64,000 nucleotides of DNA, from NCBI RefSeq assembly GCF_009731465.1, contig NZ_AP021887.1:242001-306000 (forward strand), written 5' to 3'. The notes below the pieces were generated by a model that did no database searches, had not been told where the DNA came from, and was given only the letters and a program-made list of their open reading frames with translations. The translations under genes and the position numbers were made by a program. This stretch comes from Streptococcus sp. 116-D4. GTDB lineage: Bacteria; Bacillota; Bacilli; Lactobacillales; Streptococcaceae. Positions 43,082 through 53,571 of this stretch are shown here, piece by piece; the first letter of the stretch is position 1, and each line of letters begins with the position of its first letter.

Positions 43082-43137
43082 AAAAAAGAATGAATGATAT
43101 CTAGTTGATGAAAACTATTTATCATTCATTCTTTTTT
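43082..43137. terminator. Bidirectional terminator between the kinase and yidC2
   Basis: AAAAAAGAATGAATGAT and ATCATTCATTCTTTTTT form a perfect long stem; both strands end in T runs. It separates the convergent genes. Confidence 0.9.
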
Positions 43138-43161
43138 AATTATTGGATAAATTACATAGCT

Positions 43162-44088
43162 TTATCTCGAACGTTGTTTTCCAGCGTTGCGATTTTTGTG
43201 TTTTTTCTTGCTTGTGATAGCAGTTGGTTGCTCAGGGGTAACGTCTTTTCGTCCACTTGGTGTAGAGAAAGCACGTGCTTTTGGCGGGTTCTTGGCTAGT
43301 TCTTCACGGACTTTTTTGCGAAGTTTTGGACGAACGATATAGTTGACGATAAACTGTTGGAGAATCATCATGAAACCACCAACAACCCAGTAAAGTGTGA
43401 CACTAGCTGGTGAGAAGAGGGAGAAGACAACGATCATGAGTGGGCTCATGTAAATCATTTTCTTGATTTGTTCTCTTTGCATTTCATCTTCTACTCCGTG
43501 AAGTGAAAGGAGCGATTGAAGATAGTAAAGGACACCAGCGCAGGCAACCAAAATCATACTTGGAGAGCCTAGAGGAATGCCTAGGTAGCTTGCTTGAGCA
43601 ACGCCTTCAGTATGTTGGGCAGCAAAGTAGATAGCAGAGAAGAATGGCATTTGAATGAGGATAGGGAAACATCCTACACCACCAAACATGCTGATGCCGT
43701 GCTCTTTTTGAGCAGCAAAGAGAGCTTGTTGGGCTTCGAGTTTTTCTTCTTGAGTCGTTGCTTCTTTGAGACGTGTTTGGTGTGGCTCAAGGACGTGCTT
43801 GAGGGCGTTCATCTTTTCAGAGTGAAGTGTCGCCTTCCATGATTGGTAGATACCAAGTGGTAAGATAATCAAGCGCACGATAATGGTTACGATGATAATA
43901 GCGACACCAAAGCCTAGACCTTGATCAGTAGCGAAGTACTTAATAGCTTCAGCCATAGGCGCTCCAATCGTATTCCAAATAAATCCTGTTGGCTGGCCTG
44001 TCGCTTTGTCTACTTGGACACAGCCTGTCAATACGAGCAACATAGCCACTCCCATAGCTGAGAGTGCAAAACGTTTAATAGATTTCAC
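43162..44088 (-). CDS. yidC2: Membrane protein insertase YidC2 (OxaA family)
   Basis: A 308-residue insertase with a lipoprotein signal (lipobox LVLTGC, Cys23), five hydrophobic segments (WNTIGAPMAEAIKYFATDQGLGFGVAIIIVTIIVRLIILPLG, GVGCFPILIQMPFFSAIYFA, PLMIVVFSLFSPASVTLYWVVGGFMMILQQFIVN) and a long basic C-terminal tail (KKHKNRNAGKQRSR) as in streptococcal YidC2. It inserts membrane proteins with or without SRP. It starts with GTG (44086-44088) after an AGAAGGAA site. The neighbour acyP is on the same strand, 77 bases upstream. Confidence 0.92.
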   Translation of the reverse strand: MKSIKRFALSAMGVAMLLVLTGCVQVDKATGQPTGFIWNTIGAPMAEAIKYFATDQGLGFGVAIIIVTIIVRLIILPLGIYQSWKATLHSEKMNALKHVLEPHQTRLKEATTQEEKLEAQQALFAAQKEHGISMFGGVGCFPILIQMPFFSAIYFAAQHTEGVAQASYLGIPLGSPSMILVACAGVLYYLQSLLSLHGVEDEMQREQIKKMIYMSPLMIVVFSLFSPASVTLYWVVGGFMMILQQFIVNYIVRPKLRKKVREELAKNPPKARAFSTPSGRKDVTPEQPTAITSKKKHKNRNAGKQRSR

Positions 44089-44165
44089 TGTTTTTATTCC
44101 TTCTTTTAAAATTATACCTTTCTATTCTACTGTTTTTTTACAAAATATACAATAGTTCTAGAGAC

Positions 44166-44444
44166 CTAATTTGCGATTTTAAAGTCAGGGTAGGGAGGAA
44201 AGTTGCTTAGTTCGACATCTAAGTAGCTGACTTTTGAAAAAGGTGTCGGTCCTTTTCGGATTTCTTGGATAAATTTTGCCATGGTAGCAGATGAGTCTGC
44301 TTGAGCTAAGATTTCCACTGTGCCATCGTCGTTATTCCAGACACGACCTGTGATACCACCAATTTCAAGCGCTAAGCTATAGACACCCCAACGAAAGCCG
44401 ACTCCCTGCACCCTGCCTTGGGCAATCATTCTAACCTTTTGCAT
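44166..44444 (-). CDS. acyP: Acylphosphatase
   Basis: A 92-residue acylphosphatase with both catalytic residues: Arg in AQGRVQGVGFRWGVY and Asn in GRVWNNDDGTVE. It hydrolyses acyl phosphates such as acetyl or carbamoyl phosphate in the cytoplasm. The strong RBS AAGGAGG is seen on the minus strand. It is divergent from trmH with only 33 bases between start codons, so the RBS overlaps the trmH promoter. Confidence 0.94.
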   Translation of the reverse strand: MQKVRMIAQGRVQGVGFRWGVYSLALEIGGITGRVWNNDDGTVEILAQADSSATMAKFIQEIRKGPTPFSKVSYLDVELSNFPPYPDFKIAN

Positions 44445-44464
44445 ACCAAACCTCCTTGATTGTG

Positions 44465-44489
44465 TTATAATGTTTCTATGACTATTATA
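44465..44489. promoter_or_regulatory. Divergent promoters: leaderless trmH and acyP
   Basis: On the plus strand TGTTATAAT gives an extended -10 with hexamer 44465-44470, and the trmH ATG at 44478 is where transcription should start. On the minus strand TATAAT (44484-44489) lies inside the first trmH codons and may be the acyP -10. The two would compete. Confidence 0.5.
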
Positions 44490-45218
44490 ACCTCAAAAGC
44501 CAATTCTGTGGTAAAAAATGCCAAGAAATTACACCAAAAAAAATACCGCAAGTCTGCTTATTTGATTGAAGGATGGCACTTGTTTGAAGAAGCTGTTCAA
44601 GCTGGGGTAACGATTGAGAAAATCTTTGCCCTAGAAAGTTATCGAGAACAGTTAGCTGCTTTTCCGCAAACTGTCTGGGTTTCAGAGGATATTTTGCTAG
44701 ATTTGGCAGATTCTCAGACTCCACAGGGAATTGTTGCGGTGGTTCAAAAAGAAGAAGTAGGACAAGTTGATTTTAGTCAGGGCAAGTTCTTATTTTTGGA
44801 AGATGTGCAAGATCCTGGTAATGTAGGAACCATCATTCGAACTGCAGATGCAGCAGGTTTTACTGGAGTAATTGTTTCAGATAAGTCAGCAGATATCTAT
44901 AGTCTCAAGACCTTACGTTCCATGCAAGGCAGTCATTTTCATCTGCCTATTTATAGGATGTCTAGTCAATCGCTTCTTAAGGAGACCAAAGAGGCAGCTA
45001 TCCCTGTGCTAGCAACAACCCTATCTAAAGATTCTGTTGATTACAGAGAACTGCCTCCTATAGAAAATTTTGTACTAGTCATGGGAAATGAGGGTCAAGG
45101 AATTAGTCCCCACATGGCTGAAAGTGCAGACCAGTTGGTCCACATTAGTATGAAGGGGCAGGCGGAGAGTTTGAATGTTGCGGTTGCAGCCGGTATTTTA
45201 ATTTTCCATTTAAGCTAA
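44478..45218 (+). CDS. TrmH/SpoU-family RNA 2'-O-methyltransferase
   Basis: A 246-residue SPOUT methyltransferase: an N-terminal substrate-binding domain (ITSKANSVVKNAKKLHQKKYRKSAYLIEGWHLFEEAV) and a knotted catalytic domain with the three SPOUT motifs (FLFLEDVQDPGNVGTIIRTADAAGF; FVLVMGNEGQGISP; HISMKGQAESLNVAVAAGILIFHL). It methylates rRNA or tRNA; the site is not predictable here. An in-frame ATG at 44460 is rejected because it precedes the -10 box; the start at 44478 gives a leaderless mRNA with no RBS. Confidence 0.92.
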   Translation: MTIITSKANSVVKNAKKLHQKKYRKSAYLIEGWHLFEEAVQAGVTIEKIFALESYREQLAAFPQTVWVSEDILLDLADSQTPQGIVAVVQKEEVGQVDFSQGKFLFLEDVQDPGNVGTIIRTADAAGFTGVIVSDKSADIYSLKTLRSMQGSHFHLPIYRMSSQSLLKETKEAAIPVLATTLSKDSVDYRELPPIENFVLVMGNEGQGISPHMAESADQLVHISMKGQAESLNVAVAAGILIFHLS

Positions 45219-45273
45219 TTTTAACTTTATTTGTTATAATCAAGGAAAGATGTTCATAAAAAAAGGAGAAAAG

Positions 45274-45957
45274 ATGAATCACACTATTATTCATGACCGC
45301 GCAGGTCTCAATCAATTTTACGCTAAGGTTTATGCCTTTGTTGGTCTGGGAATCGGACTATCCGCTTTGGTATCAGGCCTTATGTTGACGGTCTTTCAGT
45401 CTCAGTTAGTTTATTTTTTGATGCAAGGGCGTCTCTGGTTGACTATTGCTACTTTTGCAGAGCTAGCTCTGGTCTTTGTTGCCAGCAGTATGGCTTCAAA
45501 GAATAGTCCAGCGGCTCTTCCGGTATTTTTACTTTACTCAGTATTAAACGGCTTTACCCTCAGTTTTGTGGTGGCCTTCTATACTTCAGGTACAGTTTTA
45601 TCTGCCTTTGTATCAAGTGCCCTTCTCTTCTTTGTCATGGCGGCAGTCGGTATGTTCACCAAGAAAGATTTGAGTGGGCTTGGTCGAGCAATGATGGCAA
45701 CTCTCATCGGTTTGCTGATTGCTATGGTAGTCAATATTTTCTTGGCTAGCGGTTTCTTTGATTATATGATTAGTGTAGCCATGGTTTTGGTCTTCTCTGG
45801 GCTGATTGCTTGGGATAACCAAAAAATTCGCTATGTCTATGAACAATCACAAGGCCGCGTAGCGACAGGTTGGGTTGTGTCAATGGCTCTCAGTATCTAT
45901 CTTGATTTTATCAATCTTTTCCTAAGTATTCTACGTATCTTTGGTCGTAATGACTAG
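45274..45957 (+). CDS. BAX inhibitor-1 family membrane protein
   Basis: A 227-residue protein with seven hydrophobic segments typical of the BI-1/YccA family (VYAFVGLGIGLSALVSGLML...; the loop FTKKDLSGLGRAMMATLIGLLIAMVVNIFL; SGLIAWDNQKIRYVYEQ; final LDFINLFLSILRIFGRND). The two conserved aspartates of the pH-sensing core are present (AWDNQ, YLDFINL). In bacteria members leak calcium in a pH-dependent way; the role here is unknown. The ATG at 45274 has AAAGGAGA upstream; a start 24 bases earlier lacks an RBS. Confidence 0.9.
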   Translation: MNHTIIHDRAGLNQFYAKVYAFVGLGIGLSALVSGLMLTVFQSQLVYFLMQGRLWLTIATFAELALVFVASSMASKNSPAALPVFLLYSVLNGFTLSFVVAFYTSGTVLSAFVSSALLFFVMAAVGMFTKKDLSGLGRAMMATLIGLLIAMVVNIFLASGFFDYMISVAMVLVFSGLIAWDNQKIRYVYEQSQGRVATGWVVSMALSIYLDFINLFLSILRIFGRND

Positions 45958-45971
45958 AAAGTCCCTAACAT

Positions 45972-46000
45972 CAGTGTTCGAAGGAGCACTGGTTTTTTTT
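45972..46000 (+). terminator. Terminator after the BI-1 gene
   Basis: CAGTGTTCG...GAGCACTGG followed by TTTTTTTT, 14 bases after the stop. Confidence 0.85.
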
Positions 46001-46066
46001 ATTTGCTCTTTCCTTTTCTTGAAAATAGGTGTATAATGCTTTTAACTAATTTTTGAGGAGTAGTTT

Positions 46067-47059
46067 ATGAAGAAAAGTTTTATTCATCAACAAGAAGAGA
46101 TTTCCTTTGTCAAAAACACTTTTACCCAGTATTTGAAAGATAAGTTAGAAGTTGTCGAAGTTCAAGGCCCCATCTTGAGCAGGGTCGGCGACGGGATGCA
46201 GGATAATTTATCAGGTGTGGAGAATGCCGTATCGGTCAAGGTTCTCCAAATCCCTGATGCTACTTATGAAGTTGTGCACTCACTTGCTAAATGGAAACGC
46301 CATACCTTGGCCCGGTTTGGTTTCGGTGAGGGTGAAGGTCTTTTTGTCCACATGAAGGCTCTTCGTCCAGACGAAGATTCGCTGGATGCGACTCACTCCG
46401 TTTATGTTGACCAGTGGGACTGGGAGAAAGTTATCCCAAATGGTAAGCGGAATATCGCTTATCTAAAAGAAACAGTCGAAAAGATTTACAAGGCTATTCG
46501 TCTTACTGAGCTAGCTGTTGAAGCCCGCTATGATATCGAGTCTGTCTTGCCAAAACAAATCACCTTTATCCACACAGAGGAGTTGGTAGAACGCTACCCA
46601 GACTTGACACCAAAAGAGCGTGAAAATGCTATCTGTAAAGAATTTGGAGCAGTCTTCTTGATTGGTATCGGTGGGGAATTGTCAGACGGTAAACCGCACG
46701 ATGGACGGGCACCAGACTATGATGACTGGACAAGCGAATCTGAAAATGGCTACAAGGGTCTAAATGGCGATATTCTTGTTTGGAATGAGTCTCTGGGTGG
46801 AGCCTTTGAGCTATCTTCTATGGGAATCCGTGTAGATGAAGAAACGCTTCGCCGTCAGGTTGCTATTACAGGTGATGAAGACCGCTTGGAATTGGAATGG
46901 CACAAGGCTTTGTTGAATGGCCTATTCCCATTGACAATCGGTGGAGGAATTGGACAATCTCGAATGGCCATGTTTCTACTTCGCAAGAAACATATCGGAG
47001 AAGTGCAAACAAGTGTTTGGCCTCAAGAAGTCCGCGATACTTATGAAAATATTTTGTAA
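46067..47059 (+). CDS. asnA: Aspartate-ammonia ligase
   Basis: A 330-residue AsnA, related to class II aminoacyl-tRNA synthetases, making asparagine from aspartate, ammonia and ATP. Family blocks: [56 protein letters not shown] and [31 protein letters not shown]. The ATG at 46067 follows GAGGAG. The leader is short and shows no T-box. It balances the asparaginase encoded at 20216. Confidence 0.96.
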   Translation: MKKSFIHQQEEISFVKNTFTQYLKDKLEVVEVQGPILSRVGDGMQDNLSGVENAVSVKVLQIPDATYEVVHSLAKWKRHTLARFGFGEGEGLFVHMKALRPDEDSLDATHSVYVDQWDWEKVIPNGKRNIAYLKETVEKIYKAIRLTELAVEARYDIESVLPKQITFIHTEELVERYPDLTPKERENAICKEFGAVFLIGIGGELSDGKPHDGRAPDYDDWTSESENGYKGLNGDILVWNESLGGAFELSSMGIRVDEETLRRQVAITGDEDRLELEWHKALLNGLFPLTIGGGIGQSRMAMFLLRKKHIGEVQTSVWPQEVRDTYENIL

Positions 47060-47110
47060 AGAATCGAATCGCAAGGTTCGGTTTTCTTTCTCTTTTCGCT
47101 CATAATTTGG

Positions 47111-47124
47111 TATAATAAACGGTA
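47111..47124 (+). promoter_or_regulatory. rsmD promoter with leaderless start
   Basis: TTGGTATAAT (hexamer 47111-47116, TGG extended -10). The ATG at 47124 begins seven to eight bases after the hexamer and has no Shine-Dalgarno sequence. Confidence 0.65.
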
Positions 47125-47663
47125 TGAAAATCGTATCAGGAATCTATGGGGGACGTCCCCTCAAGACACTAGAAGGCAAGACGACAAGACCTACTTCGGA
47201 TAAGGTTAGGGGAGCTATCTTTAACATGATAGGTCCCTACTTTGAAGGGGGACGAGTCTTGGACCTGTATGCAGGTAGTGGTGGTTTATCTATCGAGGCA
47301 GTCTCGCGTGGCATGTCCAGCGCTGTTTTGGTGGAGAGAGACCGTAAGGCTCAGGCTATCGTGGCTGAAAATATTCAGATGACTAAGGAAGTTGGAAAAT
47401 TTCAACTCCTCAAGCTGGATGCAGAGAGAGCATTGGAACAAGTATCTGGGGAATTTGACCTTATTTTCTTAGACCCTCCTTATGCCAAGGAACAAATCGT
47501 AGCAGATATTGAAAAAATGGCTGAGAGAGAGCTTTTTTCTGAAGATGTAATGGTCGTGTGTGAGACGGATAAGACCGTTGAACTTCCAGAAGAAATTGCC
47601 TGCCTGGGTATCTGGAAGGAAAAAATTTATGGAATTAGTAAGGTGACAGTCTATGTCAGATAA
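47124..47663 (+). CDS. rsmD: 16S rRNA (guanine-N2)-methyltransferase RsmD
   Basis: A 179-residue SAM methyltransferase that modifies G966 (E. coli numbering) of 16S rRNA. Motifs: [40 protein letters not shown]-binding [19 protein letters not shown], and catalytic [11 protein letters not shown]. It overlaps coaD by 11 bases; rsmD-coaD-sepM-type protease is a conserved order. Translation is predicted to be leaderless. Confidence 0.95.
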   Translation: MKIVSGIYGGRPLKTLEGKTTRPTSDKVRGAIFNMIGPYFEGGRVLDLYAGSGGLSIEAVSRGMSSAVLVERDRKAQAIVAENIQMTKEVGKFQLLKLDAERALEQVSGEFDLIFLDPPYAKEQIVADIEKMAERELFSEDVMVVCETDKTVELPEEIACLGIWKEKIYGISKVTVYVR

Positions 47664-48141
47664 GATAGGCTTATTCACAGGCTCATTTGATCCGATGACA
47701 AATGGGCATCTGGATATCATTGAACGGGCGAGTAGACTTTTTGATAATCTTTATGTGGGTATTTTTTTTAATCCTCACAAACAAGGATTTCTCCCTATCG
47801 AAAATCGTAAACGGGGGTTAGAAAAGGCTGTGAAACATTTGGAAAATGTTGAAGTCGTGTCTTCTCATGATGAATTGGTAGTTGATGTTGCAAAAAGACT
47901 AGGAGTTACTTTCCTAGTGCGAGGCTTGAGAAATGCGTCGGATTTGCAATATGAAGCCAGTTTTGATTACTACAACCATCAGCTGTCTCCTGATATAGAG
48001 ACCATTTATTTACATAGCAGACCTGAACATCTCTATATCAGTTCATCAGGCCTTAGAGAGCTTTTGAAGTTTGGTCAGGATGTTGCCTGCTATGTTCCTG
48101 AGAGTATTTTGGAGGAAATAAGAAATGAAAAAAAAGATTAG
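47653..48141 (+). CDS. coaD: Phosphopantetheine adenylyltransferase
   Basis: A 162-residue nucleotidyltransferase of coenzyme A synthesis (4'-phosphopantetheine + ATP to dephospho-CoA). The [15 protein letters not shown] motif holds the T/HxGH adenylyl site; [21 protein letters not shown] and [14 protein letters not shown] are typical. The start overlaps rsmD and the end overlaps the next gene, so translation is probably coupled. Confidence 0.96.
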   Translation: MSDKIGLFTGSFDPMTNGHLDIIERASRLFDNLYVGIFFNPHKQGFLPIENRKRGLEKAVKHLENVEVVSSHDELVVDVAKRLGVTFLVRGLRNASDLQYEASFDYYNHQLSPDIETIYLHSRPEHLYISSSGLRELLKFGQDVACYVPESILEEIRNEKKD

Positions 48142-49162
48142 ATGGCCCTTATACGTCATTGCGGCCTTGATTGTGACTTTCTTGGCGTTTGTAGTGCCCT
48201 TGCCATACTACATAGAGGTTCCAGGTGGTTCGGAAGATATTCGCCAAGTCCTTAAAGTAAATGACACAGAAGATAAGGAAGCTGGTGCCTATCAATTCGT
48301 TACAGTTGGTGTCCAACACGCCACTTTAGCTCATATGATTTATGCTTGGTTGACACCTTTCACAGATATTCGTAGTGCCCAAGAGACTACAGGTGGTTCT
48401 TCTGATGTAGAATTTATGCGGATCAATCAATTTTACATGCAGACATCACAAAACATGGCCAAGTATCAAGGACTAAAAACAGCTGGTAAGGATATTGAAC
48501 TCAAATACCTTGGGGTCTATGTTTTGACGGTGACCGATAATTCAACCTTTAAAGGGATTCTTAACATCTCTGATATCGTCACAGCAGTCAATGATCAGAC
48601 CTTTGATAGTTCCAAAGACTTGATTGATTACGTCAATTCTCAAAAGCTAGGGGACTCCGTCAAGGTCACCTATGAAGAGGATGGGCAAACCAAGTCAGCA
48701 GAAGGAAAGATTATCACCTTGGAAAATGGCAAAAATGGAATTGGGATCGGCTTGATTGACCGTACGGAAGTGACCAGTGATGTTCCAATTCGCTTTTCAA
48801 CAGCTGGTATCGGCGGTCCAAGTGCAGGTCTCATGTTTAGTCTGGCCATCTATACCCAAATAGCTGACCCAGGTCTTCGAAATGGTCGTATCGTTGCTGG
48901 TACAGGTACAATTGACCGCGATGGGAATGTGGGGGACATTGGAGGTATTGATAAGAAAGTTGTTGCTTCGGCTAGAGAAGGTGCTGCTATTTTCTTTGCC
49001 CCGGATAACCCTGTTAGCGAAGAAGAACAAAAAGCACATCCTGATGCCAAAAACAACTACCAAACAGCCCTGGAAGCAGCTAAAACAATCAAGACAGATA
49101 TGAAAATCGTGCCAGTTAAAACCCTACAAGATGCAATTGATTACTTGAAACACAATCCCTAG
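48125..49162 (+). CDS. sepM: PDZ-Lon (S16) membrane protease, SepM-type
   Basis: A 345-residue protein: an N-terminal membrane anchor ([33 protein letters not shown]), a PDZ domain near residues 120-200 ([29 protein letters not shown]) and a Lon-type protease domain with catalytic Ser in [19 protein letters not shown] and Lys in [15 protein letters not shown]. The orthologue in S. mutans, SepM, trims the competence pheromone; the substrate here is unknown. It overlaps coaD by 17 bases. Confidence 0.9.
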   Translation: MKKKIRWPLYVIAALIVTFLAFVVPLPYYIEVPGGSEDIRQVLKVNDTEDKEAGAYQFVTVGVQHATLAHMIYAWLTPFTDIRSAQETTGGSSDVEFMRINQFYMQTSQNMAKYQGLKTAGKDIELKYLGVYVLTVTDNSTFKGILNISDIVTAVNDQTFDSSKDLIDYVNSQKLGDSVKVTYEEDGQTKSAEGKIITLENGKNGIGIGLIDRTEVTSDVPIRFSTAGIGGPSAGLMFSLAIYTQIADPGLRNGRIVAGTGTIDRDGNVGDIGGIDKKVVASAREGAAIFFAPDNPVSEEEQKAHPDAKNNYQTALEAAKTIKTDMKIVPVKTLQDAIDYLKHNP

Positions 49163-49219
49163 TTTTTGAGTGAAGTTTCCAAACTAGCGCGCAAACAGAG
49201 AAGATGGTATAATAGTCAA

Positions 49220-49450
49220 ATGGTTCAATTATTATTCACTCTAAGCAGTCATATGCTCTTTATTTATGTGAGTTTTTACCTTTTAAAGGGTCTTGTTAGA
49301 TGGGAAAAGATTTTAAAAGTGACAACTGAGAATACAGGAAAAGTTCGTTTACTAGTAGCCTTTTTCAGCATTGTAATGGGCTACATCATGAGTTCTTTCT
49401 TTATCAGCCTGTATCAGTTGTGGCAAGAAGCACTTAGAGGACTATTATAA
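49220..49450 (+). CDS. DUF1146-family small membrane protein
   Basis: A 76-residue protein with two membrane segments ([19 protein letters not shown] and [25 protein letters not shown]), matching the DUF1146 family usually found before murA in streptococci and next to atp or mur genes elsewhere. I chose the ATG at 49220: TATAAT (49208-49213, TGG extended -10) ends seven bases before it, so the mRNA should be leaderless. A frame beginning at 49166 would start upstream of that promoter. Stop is 23 bases before murA. Confidence 0.78.
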   Translation: MVQLLFTLSSHMLFIYVSFYLLKGLVRWEKILKVTTENTGKVRLLVAFFSIVMGYIMSSFFISLYQLWQEALRGLL

Positions 49451-49473
49451 AATCAAGAGTAAAGGAAATAAGT

Positions 49474-50743
49474 ATGGAAAAAATTGTGGTTCAAGGTGGC
49501 GATAATCGTCTGCTAGGAAGTGTTACGATTGAAGGAGCAAAGAATGCAGTCTTGCCCTTGTTGGCAGCGACTATTCTAGCAAGTGAAGGAAAGACTGTTT
49601 TGCAGAACGTTCCTATCTTGTCAGATGTTTTCACTATGAATCAGGTGGTTCGTGGTTTGAATGCCAAGGTGAATTTTAATGAAGAAGCTCATCTTGTTGA
49701 GGTGGATGCGACTGGCGATATCACTGAGGAAGCTCCTTACAAGTATGTCAGCAAGATGCGTGCATCCATCGTTGTCTTGGGGCCAATCCTTGCTCGTGTA
49801 GGTCATGCCAAGGTATCCATGCCGGGCGGTTGTACGATTGGTAGCCGTCCTATTGATTTGCATTTGAAAGGTCTAGAAGCTATGGGGGCTAAGATTAGCC
49901 AGACAGCTGGTTATATCGAAGCTAAGGCTGATCGCTTGCAAGGCGCTCTTATCTATATGGATTTTCCAAGTGTTGGTGCTACACAAAACTTGATGATGGC
50001 GGCGACTCTGGCTGATGGTGTGACAGTGATTGAGAATGCTGCGCGTGAGCCTGAGATTGTTGACTTAGCCATTCTTTTAAATGAAATGGGAGCCATGGTC
50101 AAAGGTGCTGGTACAGAGACTATTACCATTACCGGTGTTGAGAAACTTCATGGTACGACTCACCATGTAGTCCAAGACCGTATCGAAGCAGGAACCTTTA
50201 TGGTAGCAGCTGCCATGACTGGTGGTGATGTTTTGATTAAAGATGCTGTTTGGGAGCACAATCGTCCTTTGATTGCCAAATTACTTGAAATGGGAGTGGA
50301 AGTGACAGAGGAGATTGAAGGGATTCGAGTTCGATCTCAACTAGAAAATCTAAAAGCTGTCCAGGTAAAAACCTTGCCCCACCCAGGATTCCCAACGGAT
50401 ATGCAGGCTCAATTTACAGCCTTGATGACCGTTGCAAAAGGGGAATCAACTATGGTGGAGACAGTTTTCGAGAATCGTTTCCAACACTTAGAAGAAATGC
50501 GCCGCATGGGCTTGCACTCTGAGATTATCCGTGATACAGCTCGTATTGTTGGTGGTCAACCTTTGCAGGGAGCAGAAGTTCTTTCAACTGACCTTCGTGC
50601 CAGTGCAGCCTTGATTTTGACAGGTTTGGTAGCACAGGGAGAAACTGTGGTCGGTAAATTGGTTCACTTGGATAGAGGTTACTACCGTTTCCATGAGAAG
50701 TTGGCGCAGCTAGGTGCTAAGATTCAGCGGATTGAGGCAAGTG

Positions 50744-50757
<14 letters not shown>
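49474..50757 (+). CDS. murA: UDP-N-acetylglucosamine 1-carboxyvinyltransferase
   Basis: A 427-residue MurA, the first step of peptidoglycan precursor synthesis (enolpyruvate from PEP onto UDP-GlcNAc). Active-site Cys120 is in [20 protein letters not shown], so the fosfomycin target residue is present. Other blocks: [42 protein letters not shown] and [27 protein letters not shown]. Streptococci carry two murA paralogues; this is the one followed by epuA and endA. Confidence 0.95.
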
Positions 50758-51801
<1,044 letters not shown>

Positions 51802-51806
51802 CATAC

Positions 51807-51848
51807 AAAACAACTCCTATATCACTTGTGGATATAGGAGTTGTTTTT
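51807..51848 (+). terminator. Terminator after endA
   Basis: AACAACTCCTATATC and GATATAGGAGTTGTT form a perfect 15-bp stem followed by TTTT. Confidence 0.92.
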
Positions 51849-51879
51849 ACTAGTTTAAGTAGGGCTACAATAGACACTA

Positions 51880-51969
51880 ATACTCAATGAAAATCAAGGT
51901 GCAAACTAGGAAGTTAGCCGCAGGTTGCAGATAAAGCTGACGTGGTTTGAAAAGATTTTCGAAGACTAT
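51880..51969 (-). repeat. Short BOX element, A-C form
   Basis: ATACTCAATGAAAATCAAGG at left and GAAAAGATTTTCGAAGACTAT at right, 90 bp. boxC is joined directly to the inner part of boxA (GCTGACGTGG) with no B unit. Confidence 0.85.
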
Positions 51970-52043
51970 GAGAAAAAATAATATGTACTGAACTATATTT
52001 TGTGATATAATAGAGGATAAGATACTATTTTAGGAGAAGAACT

Positions 52044-53375
52044 ATGGAAGACCCAAGTAGTCAGAATTTGTTGCTACAACTTGTTTTATTGTTTATCTTG
52101 ACGGTGTTAAATGCTTTTTTTTCAGCCACAGAAATGGCTATGGTTTCTCTTAACCGTTCGCGGGTTGAACAAAAGGCAGAAGAAGGAGATAGACGTTATA
52201 TCCGTCTGTTGAAGGTACTAGATAATCCTAACCACTTTTTATCAACCATTCAAGTAGGAATTACCCTGATTACGATCTTATCTGGGGCGAGTTTGGCAGA
52301 AACTCTGGGACGAGAAATTACATCTTGGCTTGGAGATGGTGAAACAGCTTATGCCGTTGCAAGTTTTCTATCTTTAGCATTTTTGACTTATATTTCCATC
52401 GTTTTTGGGGAATTGTACCCTAAGAGAATCGCTCTTAATCTAAAGGATGCCTTGGCGATTCGTACAGCGCCAGTTATCATTGGGCTTGGGAAACTAGTTA
52501 GTCCCTTTGTTTGGCTCTTGTCTGCATCTACCAATCTCTTGAGTCGCTTGACTCCTATGGCCTTTGACGATGCTGATGAAAAAATGACCCGTGATGAAAT
52601 TGCCTACATGCTGACAAATAGTGAAGAAACACTAGATGCTGACGAAATTGAAATGTTACAAGGAGTCTTTTCACTAGATGAATTGATGGCCAGAGAAGTC
52701 ATGGTTCCTCGAACGGATGCCTTTATGGTGGATATTCAGGATGATAGTCAAATCATTATCCAAAGCATTTTAAAACAAAACTTCTCCCGTATACCTGTTT
52801 ATGATGGAGATAAGGATAACGTGATTGGGATCATTCACACCAAGAGTATTCTCCAGGCAGCCTTTGTAGATGGTTTTGATAACATCGTATGGAAGAAAAT
52901 TTTACAAGATCCACTTTTTGTTCCTGAAACTATTTTTGTGGATGACTTGTTAAAAGAATTGCGCAATACCCAAAGACAAATGGCAATTTTGCTAGATGAA
53001 TACGGTGGGATGGCTGGTTTGGTGACCCTAGAAGACCTCTTAGAGGAAATTGTTGGTGAAATCGATGACGAAACAGATAAAGCGGCAATAGATGTTCATC
53101 AAATCGGTGAGGATACTTACATTGTTCAAGGTACCATGAATCTCAATGATTTTAATGACTACTTTGATGTTGAACTGGAAAGTGATGACGTTGATACCAT
53201 CGCTGGCTATTATTTGATAGGAGTGGGGACCATTCCAACGACTGAGAAACTCAGTTATGAATTAGTCAGCCAAAACAAACAGCTTCTCCTAACCAATGAT
53301 AAAGTGAAAAATGGACGTGTTACCAAGGTGAAAGTCCAAATTACCGAAGTTGAAATAGAAGAAGAAACAGAATAA
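52044..53375 (+). CDS. CNNM/CBS-domain membrane protein (hemolysin-like, CorC type)
   Basis: A 443-residue protein: an N-terminal CNNM membrane domain (LLLQLVLLFILTVLNAFFSATEMAMVSLNRSRVEQ; a further hydrophobic run LASFLSLAFLTYISIVFGELYPKRIAL), two CBS domains (EVMVPRTDAFMVDI...FSRIPVYDGDKDNVIGIIHTKSIL; VDDLLKELRNTQRQMAILLDEYGGMAGLVTLEDLLEEIVGEI) and a C-terminal CorC/HlyC domain. The family is linked to magnesium or cobalt efflux; the hemolysin name is historical. A -10 TATAAT (52006-52011) and AGGAGAAG precede the ATG. Confidence 0.92.
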   Translation: MEDPSSQNLLLQLVLLFILTVLNAFFSATEMAMVSLNRSRVEQKAEEGDRRYIRLLKVLDNPNHFLSTIQVGITLITILSGASLAETLGREITSWLGDGETAYAVASFLSLAFLTYISIVFGELYPKRIALNLKDALAIRTAPVIIGLGKLVSPFVWLLSASTNLLSRLTPMAFDDADEKMTRDEIAYMLTNSEETLDADEIEMLQGVFSLDELMAREVMVPRTDAFMVDIQDDSQIIIQSILKQNFSRIPVYDGDKDNVIGIIHTKSILQAAFVDGFDNIVWKKILQDPLFVPETIFVDDLLKELRNTQRQMAILLDEYGGMAGLVTLEDLLEEIVGEIDDETDKAAIDVHQIGEDTYIVQGTMNLNDFNDYFDVELESDDVDTIAGYYLIGVGTIPTTEKLSYELVSQNKQLLLTNDKVKNGRVTKVKVQITEVEIEEETE

Positions 53376-53380
53376 ACTAG

Positions 53381-53414
53381 AGGCTTTTGTCACCATGCGT
53401 GACGGAGCCTTTTT
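53381..53414 (+). terminator. Terminator after the CNNM gene
   Basis: AGGCTTTTGTCA and TGACGGAGCCT form an interrupted stem (CCATGCG loop) followed by TTTT. Confidence 0.75.
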
Positions 53415-53423
53415 CAGTTGATT

Positions 53424-53511
53424 TCAAAAGGGGATTGTGTCCTCGAAAAGCTTAGCCCCAAACTTACCCCAAAAGTTTTTAAAAGTTATACGTATTGATT
53501 CGAGGAAAAAG
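53424..53511 (-). other. Intergenic stretch with a possible integrase 3'-end remnant
   Basis: On the minus strand an open frame without a start runs ...FKNFWGKFGAKLFEDTIPF and stops at 53424. A KFGAK-type tail reminds me of the ends of streptococcal phage or ICE tyrosine recombinases, and the site is beside the 3' end of tRNA-Cys. TCCTCGA (53440) and TCGAGGA (53500) are inverted copies. This is a weak call; there is no proof of an element. Confidence 0.25.
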
Positions 53512-53537
53512 AAAAAAGCCCTTTATACTGGGCTTTC
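53512..53537 (-). terminator. Terminator after tRNA-Cys
   Basis: AAAAAAGCCC and GGGCTTTCT pair; on the minus strand the stem is followed by TTTTTTC, right for stopping tRNA-Cys transcription. Confidence 0.75.
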
Positions 53538-53571
53538 TGTTTAAATGAAACCTGATAAATCAAGTTATAGA

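Noticed and set aside
38822..43162. Bacteriocin or lantibiotic precursor peptide in the ABC/two-component module
   Set aside because: Intergenic gaps are filled by terminators and promoters; no RBS-led small frame with a double-glycine or GG/GA leader was found.
44460..44462. ATG at 44460 as trmH start
   Set aside because: It lies before the -10 hexamer (44465-44470), so it would not be in the transcript.
46000..46067. T-box or other amino-acid leader before asnA
   Set aside because: The leader between the -10 box and the RBS is only about 30 bases and shows no T-box sequence.
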